A stretch of 64,000 bases of DNA from Legionella sp. (GTDB lineage Bacteria > Pseudomonadota > Gammaproteobacteria > Legionellales > Legionellaceae). A program made the position numbers and the translations under genes. Positions 9,197 through 16,865 of the stretch are shown piece by piece; position 1 is the first letter of the stretch, and each line of letters begins with the position of its first letter. A model generated the notes under the pieces. The model saw only the letters and a list, made by a program, of their open reading frames with translations, was not told the DNA's origin and made no database searches. The DNA lies in the NCBI GenBank assembly GCA_017306715.1, contig JAFKHV010000009.1, positions 40,655 through 104,654 of the forward strand, in the 5' to 3' direction.

Positions 9197-9252
9197 ACAC
9201 CCTCTTTGGTTTTTAAAGTCGAGTATTTTAAAGCTAAAAAGGGTGTTTTATT
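9197..9252 (+). terminator. Terminator after the cold-shock gene
   Basis: ACACCCTCTTT at 9197-9207 pairs with AAAAAGGGTGT ending near 9246 with one mismatch, followed by TTTATTTT. Position directly after the stop supports a rho-independent terminator with a long AT-rich loop. Confidence 0.6.
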
Positions 9253-9307
9253 TTAAATTTATATCTTCTCCTTTCCTTCTCAAAATCATAGTACAAGGAA
9301 TGTTATT

Positions 9308-9859
9308 ATGGCAAAAAAGATTGCTCTTATAATTGGAAGCCTACGTAAAGATTCGATCAATCGTAAGGTTGCACATGCATTAATAGGTATGGCGCCCGCT
9401 GATTTAAGTTTGGAAATCGTAGAAATTGGTGATCTTCCTTTATACAATCCCGATCTAGATGAACATAATATTCCTGAAAGCTGGACTAAATTCCGTCAAG
9501 CAATTGCCGCCTGTGATGGTGTTATCTTTATTACACCTGAATACAATCGCTCAATCCCTGGCGCATTGAAGAATGCTATTGATGTGGGTTCCAGACCTTA
9601 TGGCCACAGTGTGTGGAGCAAAAAACCCGGCGCAGTAATTAGTGTGTCTCCTGGTGCAATCGGGGGTTTTGGTGCGAATCAACACTTACGACAAACCTTC
9701 GTCTTCTTAGACATTCCGGTGTTGCAACAGCCTGAAGCTTATATTGGACAAGCTGCCAATTTATTTAATGAGCAGAATGAGCTGACCAATGAAAATACGC
9801 AAAAGTTTTTACAAACAATTCTAGATAGTTATAAAAACTGGCTGCATAAAAACGCGTAA
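9308..9859 (+). CDS. NADPH-dependent FMN reductase / quinone reductase (ChrR-like)
   Basis: A 183-residue flavodoxin-fold protein. The N-terminus has the phosphate-binding loop GSLRKDSINRKVA and the middle has TPEYNRSIPGALKNAIDVGSR, the flavin-binding signature of the NADPH-dependent FMN reductase family that includes E. coli ChrR/YieF. Members use NAD(P)H and bound FMN to reduce quinones, chromate, azo dyes or free flavin. Length is normal. AAGGAA lies about eight bases before the ATG. It sits upstream of a run of flavin-linked genes (ubiX, ribH, fni). The physiological electron acceptor is unknown. Confidence 0.85.
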   Translation: MAKKIALIIGSLRKDSINRKVAHALIGMAPADLSLEIVEIGDLPLYNPDLDEHNIPESWTKFRQAIAACDGVIFITPEYNRSIPGALKNAIDVGSRPYGHSVWSKKPGAVISVSPGAIGGFGANQHLRQTFVFLDIPVLQQPEAYIGQAANLFNEQNELTNENTQKFLQTILDSYKNWLHKNA

Positions 9860-9951
9860 TTATTAACATTGATAACCAGCCACATACTAAATCACCTGAA
9901 TAGTTTCGGTATAACTACCGGTAAAAAAAGTATGCGCAGCACTTTATCTGA

Positions 9952-10545
9952 TTAATCTGTGGTTGAAACTTTGCTTGTTAAAGCCTGACCTTGCCAGCGC
10001 GGAATATCGGTAACCACGTCGAAAAGATCTAAAATTCTGCCCACACTGTAATAGATAATGTCGTCGATGCTTTGCGGATTGGTATAGAATGCGGGCATCG
10101 CTGGGCAGATAATGCCTCCAAGTTGGGTTACAGTAACCATATTTTGCAGATGACCTAAATTTAAGGGTGACTCACGGGGCATTAAAACCAATTTGCGACG
10201 CTCTTTTAAAGTTACATCTGCTGCGCGACCGATGAGATTACTGCTCGTGCCGTGGGCAATCTCAGCCAAAGTTTTCATGGAACAAGGCGCGACAACCATG
10301 CCGAGGGTGCGAAATGAGCCACTTGCGATACTCGCACCTACATCGTTCCAGGGATGATAAACATCGGCTTGCTCCTTAAGCTCGTTTAGCGACAGTGTGG
10401 TCTCATGTACGCGCGTTAGTTGTGCGGATTTGCTCACGATTAAATGTGTTTCGATATTTGCAATCCGCAGCATTTCCAAGAGTTTTATACCATAAATAAT
10501 TCCGGACGCACCACTGATACCCACGATAATACGATTTTTTGTCAT
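9952..10545 (-). CDS. ubiX: Flavin prenyltransferase UbiX
   Basis: A 197-residue UbiX/Pad1 protein. It joins dimethylallyl monophosphate to reduced FMN to make prenylated FMN, the cofactor of the decarboxylase UbiD in ubiquinone synthesis. The N-terminus IIVGISGASGIIYGIKLLEML is the canonical Rossmann-like FMN loop, and VAPCSMKTLAEIAHG, LMPRESPLNLGHLQNM and AMPAFYTNPQSIDD are the conserved prenyl- and phosphate-binding segments of the dodecameric enzyme. GGAGG precedes the ATG by about ten bases. The gene is transcribed divergently from ribH, 192 bases away. No ubiD is in the window. The family identification is firm. Confidence 0.93.
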   Translation of the reverse strand: MTKNRIIVGISGASGIIYGIKLLEMLRIANIETHLIVSKSAQLTRVHETTLSLNELKEQADVYHPWNDVGASIASGSFRTLGMVVAPCSMKTLAEIAHGTSSNLIGRAADVTLKERRKLVLMPRESPLNLGHLQNMVTVTQLGGIICPAMPAFYTNPQSIDDIIYYSVGRILDLFDVVTDIPRWQGQALTSKVSTTD

Positions 10546-10737
10546 AGCCGCAAGCCTCCAATTTTTGAGAAGTACCTTGCGTAGTACCCCAAACTTGAGA
10601 AAAAAACGATATAATTATCCCATAGAATAAAAAATTACGCACTCTTGGTCGCCACTTTGTTTAAATGAGTGGAAAAACAAGGGATAAAAAGGTAAATTGC
10701 CTGGTTGAGGGGCACACAATAAGCAAAGTGAGGAATA

Positions 10738-11223
10738 ATGCAAAACACAGCACTGACAACAGAAGATACATCCAGGGTTTCATCCTTCTCTGTTGCCATC
10801 ATCGTGGGTGTGTTCAATAGAGAGATAACCCAGGCGTTACAGGAAGGGACGATTACGCAATTAAAAAATCGCGGCATTTGCGAGGAAGATATCATGATCC
10901 TTGAGGTGCCAGGGGCGGTAGAAATACCACTGGTAGCACAGCGTTTAGCAGCCTCAGGTAAAGCGGAAGTAATTATTGCTTTAGGTTCCGTAATTCGCGG
11001 CGATACCAGTCATTATGATTTAGTCTGTAATATCGCCAGTCAAGGCTGTTTGCAGGTATCTCTCAATTACTCCCTGCCGGTTATTTTTGGTCTTTTGACC
11101 ACTGAAAATGAAGAACAGGCCTGGGATCGTCTGGGTGGTAAGTATGGTCACAAAGGAATAGAGTTGGCCAATGCGGCTATTCAGATGCATCAATTATTAA
11201 GTCAACCTCCATGTAAGGTATAA
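10738..11223 (+). CDS. ribH: 6,7-dimethyl-8-ribityllumazine synthase
   Basis: A 161-residue lumazine synthase, the penultimate step of riboflavin synthesis, condensing 5-amino-6-ribitylaminouracil with 3,4-dihydroxybutanone phosphate. Visible family marks are VFNREIT (substrate loop), VPGAVEIPL, ALGSVIRGDTSHYDLVC with the catalytic histidine at residue 92, and the late GHKGIELANAA. GAGG is four to five bases before the ATG, a little close. The fni gene begins three bases after its stop with its ribosome binding site inside ribH, so the two form an operon. No FMN riboswitch was recognisable upstream, and ribB, ribD and ribE are not nearby, so this may be a stand-alone or second copy. Confidence 0.93.
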   Translation: MQNTALTTEDTSRVSSFSVAIIVGVFNREITQALQEGTITQLKNRGICEEDIMILEVPGAVEIPLVAQRLAASGKAEVIIALGSVIRGDTSHYDLVCNIASQGCLQVSLNYSLPVIFGLLTTENEEQAWDRLGGKYGHKGIELANAAIQMHQLLSQPPCKV

Positions 11224-11226
11224 TCC

Positions 11227-12255
11227 ATGACTGATGACCATCGCCAATTTGAACGTCGCAAAGAAGATCACATTAAGCTGTCCTTAATGCCTGAAAACCA
11301 AACCCAGGATTTAGGTGCCTACGAACAAATAGCCTTGGTTCATGAGGCGATCCCGGATATCAATTTCAATGAAATTGATATTTCAACGCAACGTTTTGGC
11401 AAAGTCCAGGCGAAACCGTTTATCGTGAGTTCGATGACTGCAGGACATCAGCAGGCAAAATTTATTAATCGTCATTTGGTGGAAGCTTGTGCTCTCAGTG
11501 GCTGGGGTATGGGTGTTGGTTCACAACGCCGTGAGTTGCTTGATCCCGCAGCGGCATTTGAATGGACTGATTTAAGGCGTGATTTTCCCAAAGTGAGTTT
11601 GTACAGTAATTTAGGTATTGCCCAGGTGATTATTACGCCACTCGATGACATACGTCGTTTGACCGATGCTTTAAATGCCGAGGCACTTATTATTCATTGC
11701 AACCCTTTACAAGAGTCTATCCAACCGGAGGGAACAACGGAATATAAAGGCTCGTGGCACGCACTGGAAATACTAGCAAAAAACATTCGTCTTCCCATAA
11801 TTATTAAAGAGACCGGTTGTGGCTTTTCACGTGAAACCCTGGAGCGATTAAAGAATATAGGTATTTCGGCGGTGGATATTGCAGGTTTAGGCGGTACTCA
11901 TTGGGGGCGTATTGAGGGTCATCGTGCCGTTCATGATCCAATCCGATTTACTACAGCGAGCACTTTTAAAAATTGGGGCATCCCGACACCTTTAGCGGTG
12001 AGAGAAGCGGCGCATCTGCATCCTAATTATGAAATTTGGGGTTCTGGTGGGGTACAAAATGGCTTAAATGCTGCAAAATTATTTGCATTAGGGGCCAGTA
12101 CCGTAGGTTTTGCGAAACCCATTCTTGAGCCAGCATTAGTATCCGCAGAACAGGTGGTGGAAAAAATGCTGATTATAGAATACGAGCTTCGTGTTGCCAT
12201 GTTCTGCACTGGAAGCGCGGTGCTAACGGATTTACGTCAAAAAGTTGCTGCCTGA
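11227..12255 (+). CDS. fni: Type 2 isopentenyl-diphosphate delta-isomerase
   Basis: A 342-residue FMN- and NADPH-dependent isomerase that interconverts isopentenyl and dimethylallyl diphosphate. The N-terminal RRKEDHI motif, SSMTAGH, GMGVGSQR, IIIKETGCGFS, DIAGLGGTHW and the FMN-phosphate loop EIWGSGGVQNGLNAAK are all typical of IDI-2 with its TIM-barrel fold. The type 2 enzyme often accompanies the mevalonate pathway, as in Legionella. Translation is probably coupled to ribH, which lies three bases upstream and helps supply the flavin this enzyme needs. It converges with the Wzz-like gene; both stop codons lie in one short hairpin. Confidence 0.94.
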   Translation: MTDDHRQFERRKEDHIKLSLMPENQTQDLGAYEQIALVHEAIPDINFNEIDISTQRFGKVQAKPFIVSSMTAGHQQAKFINRHLVEACALSGWGMGVGSQRRELLDPAAAFEWTDLRRDFPKVSLYSNLGIAQVIITPLDDIRRLTDALNAEALIIHCNPLQESIQPEGTTEYKGSWHALEILAKNIRLPIIIKETGCGFSRETLERLKNIGISAVDIAGLGGTHWGRIEGHRAVHDPIRFTTASTFKNWGIPTPLAVREAAHLHPNYEIWGSGGVQNGLNAAKLFALGASTVGFAKPILEPALVSAEQVVEKMLIIEYELRVAMFCTGSAVLTDLRQKVAA

Positions 12256-12266
12256 GTATTCAGGCA
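12249..12266. terminator. Short hairpin shared by two convergent genes
   Basis: TGCCTGA at 12249-12255 and TCAGGCA at 12260-12266 pair around a four-base loop. The fni TGA and the minus-strand TGA of the Wzz-like gene both lie in the stem. There is no U-tract, so it may act only weakly as a terminator. Confidence 0.35.
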
Positions 12267-13279
12267 GGTTGTTCAAATAAGGGCTTAATCAAGGAACGCT
12301 CTTTGCGCCAAGCTAGCTGAAATAATATCAATAAAATTCCGAGCAGAAATCCAGAAGTGGCACCGACCATGAGCGTCAAACGCGGCTGAGGTAAAACAGG
12401 TACTACAGGTGTTTTTATGGCGCCATCAATATGAAAAACGATTGTTTTCTGCGCATCAATAGTTAGGTTCTGGTAGTACCGCACTTGTCCTTGAAGTTCA
12501 CGAATTTTAGGTGTGTTTGCTCCATGTTTAAGTTGGGCGCGCAAATTATCAATTTTAACCTCAATCCATGCCGGACCATCCTGTTGGGGCGTAAATGGGT
12601 CGTCCTCGTAGGCTTGTAAATCGCGTAACTGGTGCTCAAGGCTCTGTATTTGATCCCGTATTTTCTGTTGAGCAGTTGCTTGTTCCGCCGTGAGCTGATG
12701 CTCTAGGGTACTTATGAGCACCGCTTTTTGTTTGTTGATAATCTCGGATAGATTCTCAAACGTTTGCTGATTTAAAACGGTTAAAAAATTCTGAAGTTTG
12801 GTCACTAATTCCTGAGGGTTCTCGCCTCTTAAGGCAATGGTAAATTTCGCGAAGCGATCTGAAAATGATTTTTTACCCTCCACAATCATAAAATTGCGTA
12901 AAAATTGTCGATATAAGGCGATGGTTTCTGGGGTATTAAACTCTTCCTTTGTAAGCGGATGAGATAAATAAAACTGCTTGAAAAAAGCTTCTTTAGCCGC
13001 ATCGGATAATAGAATGGTACTAAATGTTAGATAGACATCTTTTGCCGTAAAGGGTTTAAGAGGAGATAATCTGGCCCAAGAACGCCCAAGGTTTAATGGT
13101 GCAATATCCCCTTCGGTTGCCGCAGTAACGACCACGCTCGTTTCATAAATTGGGGTGCTGTAGTGTATATACCCATATCCAACGACTAAACCAAAAAGAG
13201 TACTTAGGGTAATCACGCGCTTATTTTGCCAGACAAAATATAATAAACTTAATGTACTGAATTTATTTTGTGAATTCAC
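12260..13279 (-). CDS. Wzz-family polysaccharide chain-length regulator
   Basis: An inner-membrane polysaccharide co-polymerase of 339 residues. It has an N-terminal membrane helix (VITLSTLFGLVVGYGYIHY), a periplasmic region with a long coiled coil (about residues 170-260), and a proline-rich segment leading into a second helix near the C-terminus (LPQPRLTLMVGATSGFLLGILL), which is the classic Wzz layout. The open frame reaches a TTG at 13342, but the GTG at 13279 is preferred: AGAGG is nine bases upstream and the shorter N-terminus suits the family. Wzz proteins set O-antigen length in Wzy-dependent systems; no wzy or wzx is seen here, and the ABC-exported polymer at 40-47 kb should not need one. 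It may serve another polymer. Confidence 0.8.
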   Translation of the reverse strand: MNSQNKFSTLSLLYFVWQNKRVITLSTLFGLVVGYGYIHYSTPIYETSVVVTAATEGDIAPLNLGRSWARLSPLKPFTAKDVYLTFSTILLSDAAKEAFFKQFYLSHPLTKEEFNTPETIALYRQFLRNFMIVEGKKSFSDRFAKFTIALRGENPQELVTKLQNFLTVLNQQTFENLSEIINKQKAVLISTLEHQLTAEQATAQQKIRDQIQSLEHQLRDLQAYEDDPFTPQQDGPAWIEVKIDNLRAQLKHGANTPKIRELQGQVRYYQNLTIDAQKTIVFHIDGAIKTPVVPVLPQPRLTLMVGATSGFLLGILLILFQLAWRKERSLIKPLFEQPA

Positions 13280-13417
13280 GTGCTCGTACCTCTCATCCTG
13301 ATAATTGTGTCGATGGTAAAATAATACCTCGTGAATTGTCAAAAAATAGCTTCATTATTCCTAAATAATACGCCCCTATGATATAAACGTTTTTTTAAAT
13401 TATCGTAAGGTACCTTT

Positions 13418-14206
13418 ATGAGTCTTACTCTTGATGATCGCTTGATACTAATCACTGGCGCATCCAGCGGAATCGGTGAGGCCTGCGCGCGTTTATGCGC
13501 AGCGCAGGGTGCGCGTCTTATTCTGGCTGCACGACGCGTTGAGCGTCTCGAACTATTGGCTAAGGAATTAACTCACCTATATGGCAAGGAACACTTGGTT
13601 TTAAGATTAGATGTTCGCAATCATGAGGAGGTTCAGAAAACTTTTGCCGGCTTAAAAGCTGAATGGAGCGCCATTGACGTCCTGGTTAATAATGCAGGTT
13701 TGGCTCTTGATACGCTACCCTTGCAACAGGGACTAGAAGCACACTGGGATATCATGATTGACACCAATATTAAAGGTTTGTTGTATGTTACGCGCGCAGT
13801 GCTTCCTGGAATGCTTGAGCGTGAGCAGGGTCATATTGTCAATATTGGCTCTATAGCTGGATTGGAATATTATCCCAATGGAAACGTCTATGCCGCAACA
13901 AAACATGCGGTGCATGCCTTGTCAAAATCAATGCGACTGGATACCCTCGGGAGTAATATTCGCGTTACTGAAATCGCCCCCGGAGCAGTAGAGACTGAGT
14001 TTAGTGAAGTACGCTGGCAAGATAAAGAAAGAGCAAAAGCCTTTTATCAAGACTTTAAGCCTTTGGAGGCTCATGATGTCGCCGATGCGATTTTATATTG
14101 TATCTGTTGTCCGCAACACGTAAATATTGAGCAATTAGTTATTATGTCAACAGTACAAGCGTCGGCGAATCATCTCGCCCGAACTATACCCATACTAAAC
14201 GACTAG
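13418..14206 (+). CDS. Short-chain dehydrogenase, YdfG-like (NADP-dependent 3-hydroxy acid dehydrogenase)
   Basis: A 262-residue classical SDR. It has the cofactor loop TGASSGIGEAC near residue 14, NNAG at the end of beta strand 4, a catalytic serine in IGSIAG and YAATK as the active-site Tyr-Lys pair. The central segment MIDTNIKGLLYVTRAVLPGM and the later RVTEIAPGAVETEFSEVRW are close to E. coli YdfG, which oxidises 3-hydroxy acids and L-allo-threonine and reduces malonic semialdehyde. The ATG at 13418 is preceded by TAAGG. It is a single-gene unit divergent from the Wzz-like gene. The substrate is inferred from family likeness only. Confidence 0.85.
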   Translation: MSLTLDDRLILITGASSGIGEACARLCAAQGARLILAARRVERLELLAKELTHLYGKEHLVLRLDVRNHEEVQKTFAGLKAEWSAIDVLVNNAGLALDTLPLQQGLEAHWDIMIDTNIKGLLYVTRAVLPGMLEREQGHIVNIGSIAGLEYYPNGNVYAATKHAVHALSKSMRLDTLGSNIRVTEIAPGAVETEFSEVRWQDKERAKAFYQDFKPLEAHDVADAILYCICCPQHVNIEQLVIMSTVQASANHLARTIPILND

Positions 14207-14341
14207 CCTTGGTTGGTGTCATGTTTAAATGAACTCAACTTGCAATTCATTAAAAGGTGATAATAACTAAGCTGAACCATCGATCACTTATCCAAGCTCA
14301 GAGGATATTTCGGTGGGAAAATTGGTTTTATCACCTTCAAT

Positions 14342-15841
14342 TTAGAATGGCTTCATATCAGGGCGGAGCGAATCATCTGAAGGTTCTTCTGCAATATTCA
14401 AAGGATTAGCTTCTTGTTGCGGTTGAGAATAATAATTGATTTCATTTCGCTGATGGTGAATAAAAAAGTTCATGACCACCGGCGCTTTTGGTGGAAACAA
14501 CAGATTGAACAATTGTTGCCACGGGCTAATTTCCACCCAGCGCTCTTTGGTAGCAATAACTTGAGTTGAAGAACCAAATTTTACGTAATTATCCCATAAA
14601 AACTTAAGATAATTGCCATTAACTTGAGAGTTCACGGGTGAGTTACATACCAAAGCAATTTTATCCGGTAGATAGTAAACATAATTTTGCGTTTCAAGTG
14701 CATAGAGTATCAAATCCTCCTGCTTCAATTTAGTCTGGGGTGTTTCATGATATGCATACAGGCTACTCCAGGATTTTTTGGGTATCGCTATCGTAAAACG
14801 TTCACGGTTCCACTTAAATCCTTCAAATGAATTACAGTGTTTTAAGATAGCACCAATTGTGGTAATCACATGATTAAATTCTGTTAATCCATATTCTTGT
14901 GGCGCTACCCAAAGCAAATTATATTCGTGCGGATTTATGTACCAATCTTTTATTGCTGGAAGAGTTCTCTTTAATTGATCCAGTTCCTTAGAACTCATGG
15001 TTTTAGGGGCAATTTTCACAAGGGATTGCTTGGGTGCAGGATCCATGTCCATGATGGCCTGAAGCGTACTCTTAGTAAAAAAATTGCCCGGCCTGTTATT
15101 GGTGCCTAATTTTTCAAAAATATTCACGGCATTAACGAAGGTTGCCATTTCGGCGATTTGGTCGAGCTTGAGATAATTTAATATATTGGCTGTTTTGACC
15201 GTTAGATATTTTAAAATAGTAGGATTCGATTTTGCTATTCTAAGTAAGTTGTTAAGGGTGTATCCTTGCTCAAGTAATGTGGTACTGTACAGTACGAGTT
15301 GCTCTATGGCCTGCTCAGCTTGCAGTTGTTGTGCTAAGTTACACAACTCATCAAAAGAGAAGCCGGTTTGTCGTAGTTTTGAATAGTTTGATACAAACAA
15401 ATTAATGGGCAATTTGATAAAACTATTTAGAAGTTTTAAATATTCTTCTGGACTCAATTCATAGTGCGGGTTCTCCGGAGCTTTCTGCTCTGCAGGGGTA
15501 ATATTGAATTGCTCCTGTGTGCCCGGTTGATATTGCTCTAAAGAAAAAGCGTTAATGGTCAACAATAACGTTTTTCCAAATTCGCTTATATCGAATTTAC
15601 CTTTTGACTCTAAATACTGACACTCTTGTTCTAAATTTTGTCGCCATTGATCCAAAAAATAAGAAAAAATAGGAGCATCTGTTTGATTCAGTCGCAAAAT
15701 CTCGTGTAAATTTTGCCGTAATTGTGGCGAGTCAGAGTAAATATGTTCAAGTCTTGCTCCACCGCTCATAATTATTTGAATGAGTTGATTTAGTTTCACC
15801 TGGTGGGTTAAGGACTCTCTCAGCTGCGCTTCGAACGACAT
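14342..15841 (-). CDS. Hypothetical protein, candidate effector
   Basis: A 499-residue protein I cannot place in a family. It begins at an ATG at 15841 and is mostly helical and soluble in its first 300 residues, with no signal peptide or membrane helix. A second half (about 300-460) looks mixed alpha/beta with many aromatic residues. The last 30 residues are acidic and serine-rich (NIAEEPSDDSLRPDM). Size, orphan status, and an acidic, polar, short-side-chain tail are features shared by many Dot/Icm substrates; this is inference. It is flanked by unrelated housekeeping-type genes and appears monocistronic. Confidence 0.55.
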   Translation of the reverse strand: MSFEAQLRESLTHQVKLNQLIQIIMSGGARLEHIYSDSPQLRQNLHEILRLNQTDAPIFSYFLDQWRQNLEQECQYLESKGKFDISEFGKTLLLTINAFSLEQYQPGTQEQFNITPAEQKAPENPHYELSPEEYLKLLNSFIKLPINLFVSNYSKLRQTGFSFDELCNLAQQLQAEQAIEQLVLYSTTLLEQGYTLNNLLRIAKSNPTILKYLTVKTANILNYLKLDQIAEMATFVNAVNIFEKLGTNNRPGNFFTKSTLQAIMDMDPAPKQSLVKIAPKTMSSKELDQLKRTLPAIKDWYINPHEYNLLWVAPQEYGLTEFNHVITTIGAILKHCNSFEGFKWNRERFTIAIPKKSWSSLYAYHETPQTKLKQEDLILYALETQNYVYYLPDKIALVCNSPVNSQVNGNYLKFLWDNYVKFGSSTQVIATKERWVEISPWQQLFNLLFPPKAPVVMNFFIHHQRNEINYYSQPQQEANPLNIAEEPSDDSLRPDMKPF

Positions 15842-15965
15842 AAAAAAACCAATTTGGATTTATAATAGACACATTATAATCAAATAGGTCACAAAATCAC
15901 AAGGGTCATTTGCCGATTCACTGGACAATTTACCATCAAGAGCATCGAGTATAAGGCATAAATAG

Positions 15966-16280
15966 TTACGAAGCCCATTTCATTAAAACCAGACCTGTAA
16001 CGATAAGTAAGGCCGCAAATAAGCGCAAACTACTGGCCGGTTCTCCCAAAACAAGCAATCCAACCAGAAAAGCCCCCACCGCACCAATGCCCGTCCATAT
16101 AGTATAAGCCGTGCCTAATGGCAGATTTTTCATGGCTAAAGCGAGAAGAACGACGCTGGCAACCATAGTCGTTATACAAATAACAGTTGGCAGAATTCGC
16201 GTAAATCCGGCAGATTCTTTCATACAATAAGACCAGATGATTTCCATAATGCCTGCCATAAATAAATAAAACCATGCCAT
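15966..16280 (-). CDS. sugE: SMR-family exporter, guanidinium type (SugE/Gdx)
   Basis: A 104-residue four-helix small multidrug resistance protein. The start at 16280 has GGAGC upstream and gives the standard N-terminus MAWFYLFMAGIMEIIW with the essential membrane glutamate (residue 13). The downstream segments GFTRILPT, LPLGTAYTIWTGIGAVGAF and LVLGEPAS match the SugE/Gdx subgroup rather than EmrE, in particular KESAGFTRI and the WTGIGA helix. Gdx proteins export guanidinium in exchange for protons as antiparallel dimers. The open frame continues upstream to 16535 but that extension is not family-like. No guanidine riboswitch (mini-ykkC type) was recognisable upstream. Confidence 0.88.
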   Translation of the reverse strand: MAWFYLFMAGIMEIIWSYCMKESAGFTRILPTVICITTMVASVVLLALAMKNLPLGTAYTIWTGIGAVGAFLVGLLVLGEPASSLRLFAALLIVTGLVLMKWAS

Positions 16281-16376
16281 ATTACGCTCCAGCACTATAG
16301 TAAGAAAGATTAAGAATGGGAAGTTACTAAAATAATGGTTAAACTGTTTTATATCAATCAGGAATGAGCACCAAGG

Positions 16377-16865
16377 ATGAAATGTTTTCTTATACTCATT
16401 TTTTGCAGTAATTTTGTCTTTAGTGCGACCCCTTGGAAAGGTATTCAGAACCGATACTGGCAAGCGCAAAAAGCGTGCGATAAGGAGCAAATGCTCCATC
16501 ATGCGCAGCATGCTTTTTCCTATGCGAAGTCGCAAGCACCGCGATATTTACCCTTAAGTTGCTTCTACCTGGGGCAGGCGTTTATTCAAATAAAACATTA
16601 TTCACAGGCGGAATATTATTTGCGTCAAGCCTGGGTTTTTTGGCGCAAAATTTATGGGGAAAAAAGTTTAGATACACTTTTTGCGCTCACATTGCTAGAA
16701 GAAGTCGCGATTAAGAGGCAGCATGTGCAGCGTGCACAATATTATCGTAAACAAATTAAAAACCTATTACAGCAAAGGTCTGCCCCGCGCCAAAGCCATG
16801 ATTTCCTGAGTCATGTTATGGGTGGGGACAGGAGCAGAAAAGGGATAAATACAATCAATAATTAA
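16377..16865 (+). CDS. Periplasmic TPR-like protein
   Basis: A 162-residue protein with an evident signal peptide (MKCFLILIFCSNFVFSA, cleavage likely after the alanine). The mature part has two or three tetratricopeptide-like helical hairpins: one through YLPLSCFYLGQAFIQIKHYSQAEYYLRQA and another through LEEVAIKRQHVQRAQYYRKQ. Such modules usually scaffold protein contacts in the periplasm. The start is uncertain because AAGG lies directly against the ATG; no better start with a signal peptide exists. It diverges from the SMR gene, and its last four bases overlap the convergent gene. The partner is unknown. Confidence 0.6.
   Translation: MKCFLILIFCSNFVFSATPWKGIQNRYWQAQKACDKEQMLHHAQHAFSYAKSQAPRYLPLSCFYLGQAFIQIKHYSQAEYYLRQAWVFWRKIYGEKSLDTLFALTLLEEVAIKRQHVQRAQYYRKQIKNLLQQRSAPRQSHDFLSHVMGGDRSRKGINTINN

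Noticed and set aside
10546..10737. FMN riboswitch before ribH
   Set aside because: The conserved junction sequences of the RFN element are not recognisable.
13280..13342. TTG start for the Wzz-like gene
   Set aside because: No ribosome binding site; the GTG at 13279 has AGAGG nine bases upstream and the expected short N-terminus.
16281..16376. Guanidine riboswitch before the SugE-like gene
   Set aside because: No paired ACGR-loop hairpins or ykkC-like core were visible.
16281..16535. 85-residue N-terminal extension of the SMR exporter
   Set aside because: It reads across the start of the divergent TPR gene and is unlike any SMR protein; the ATG at 16280 has GGAGC upstream.
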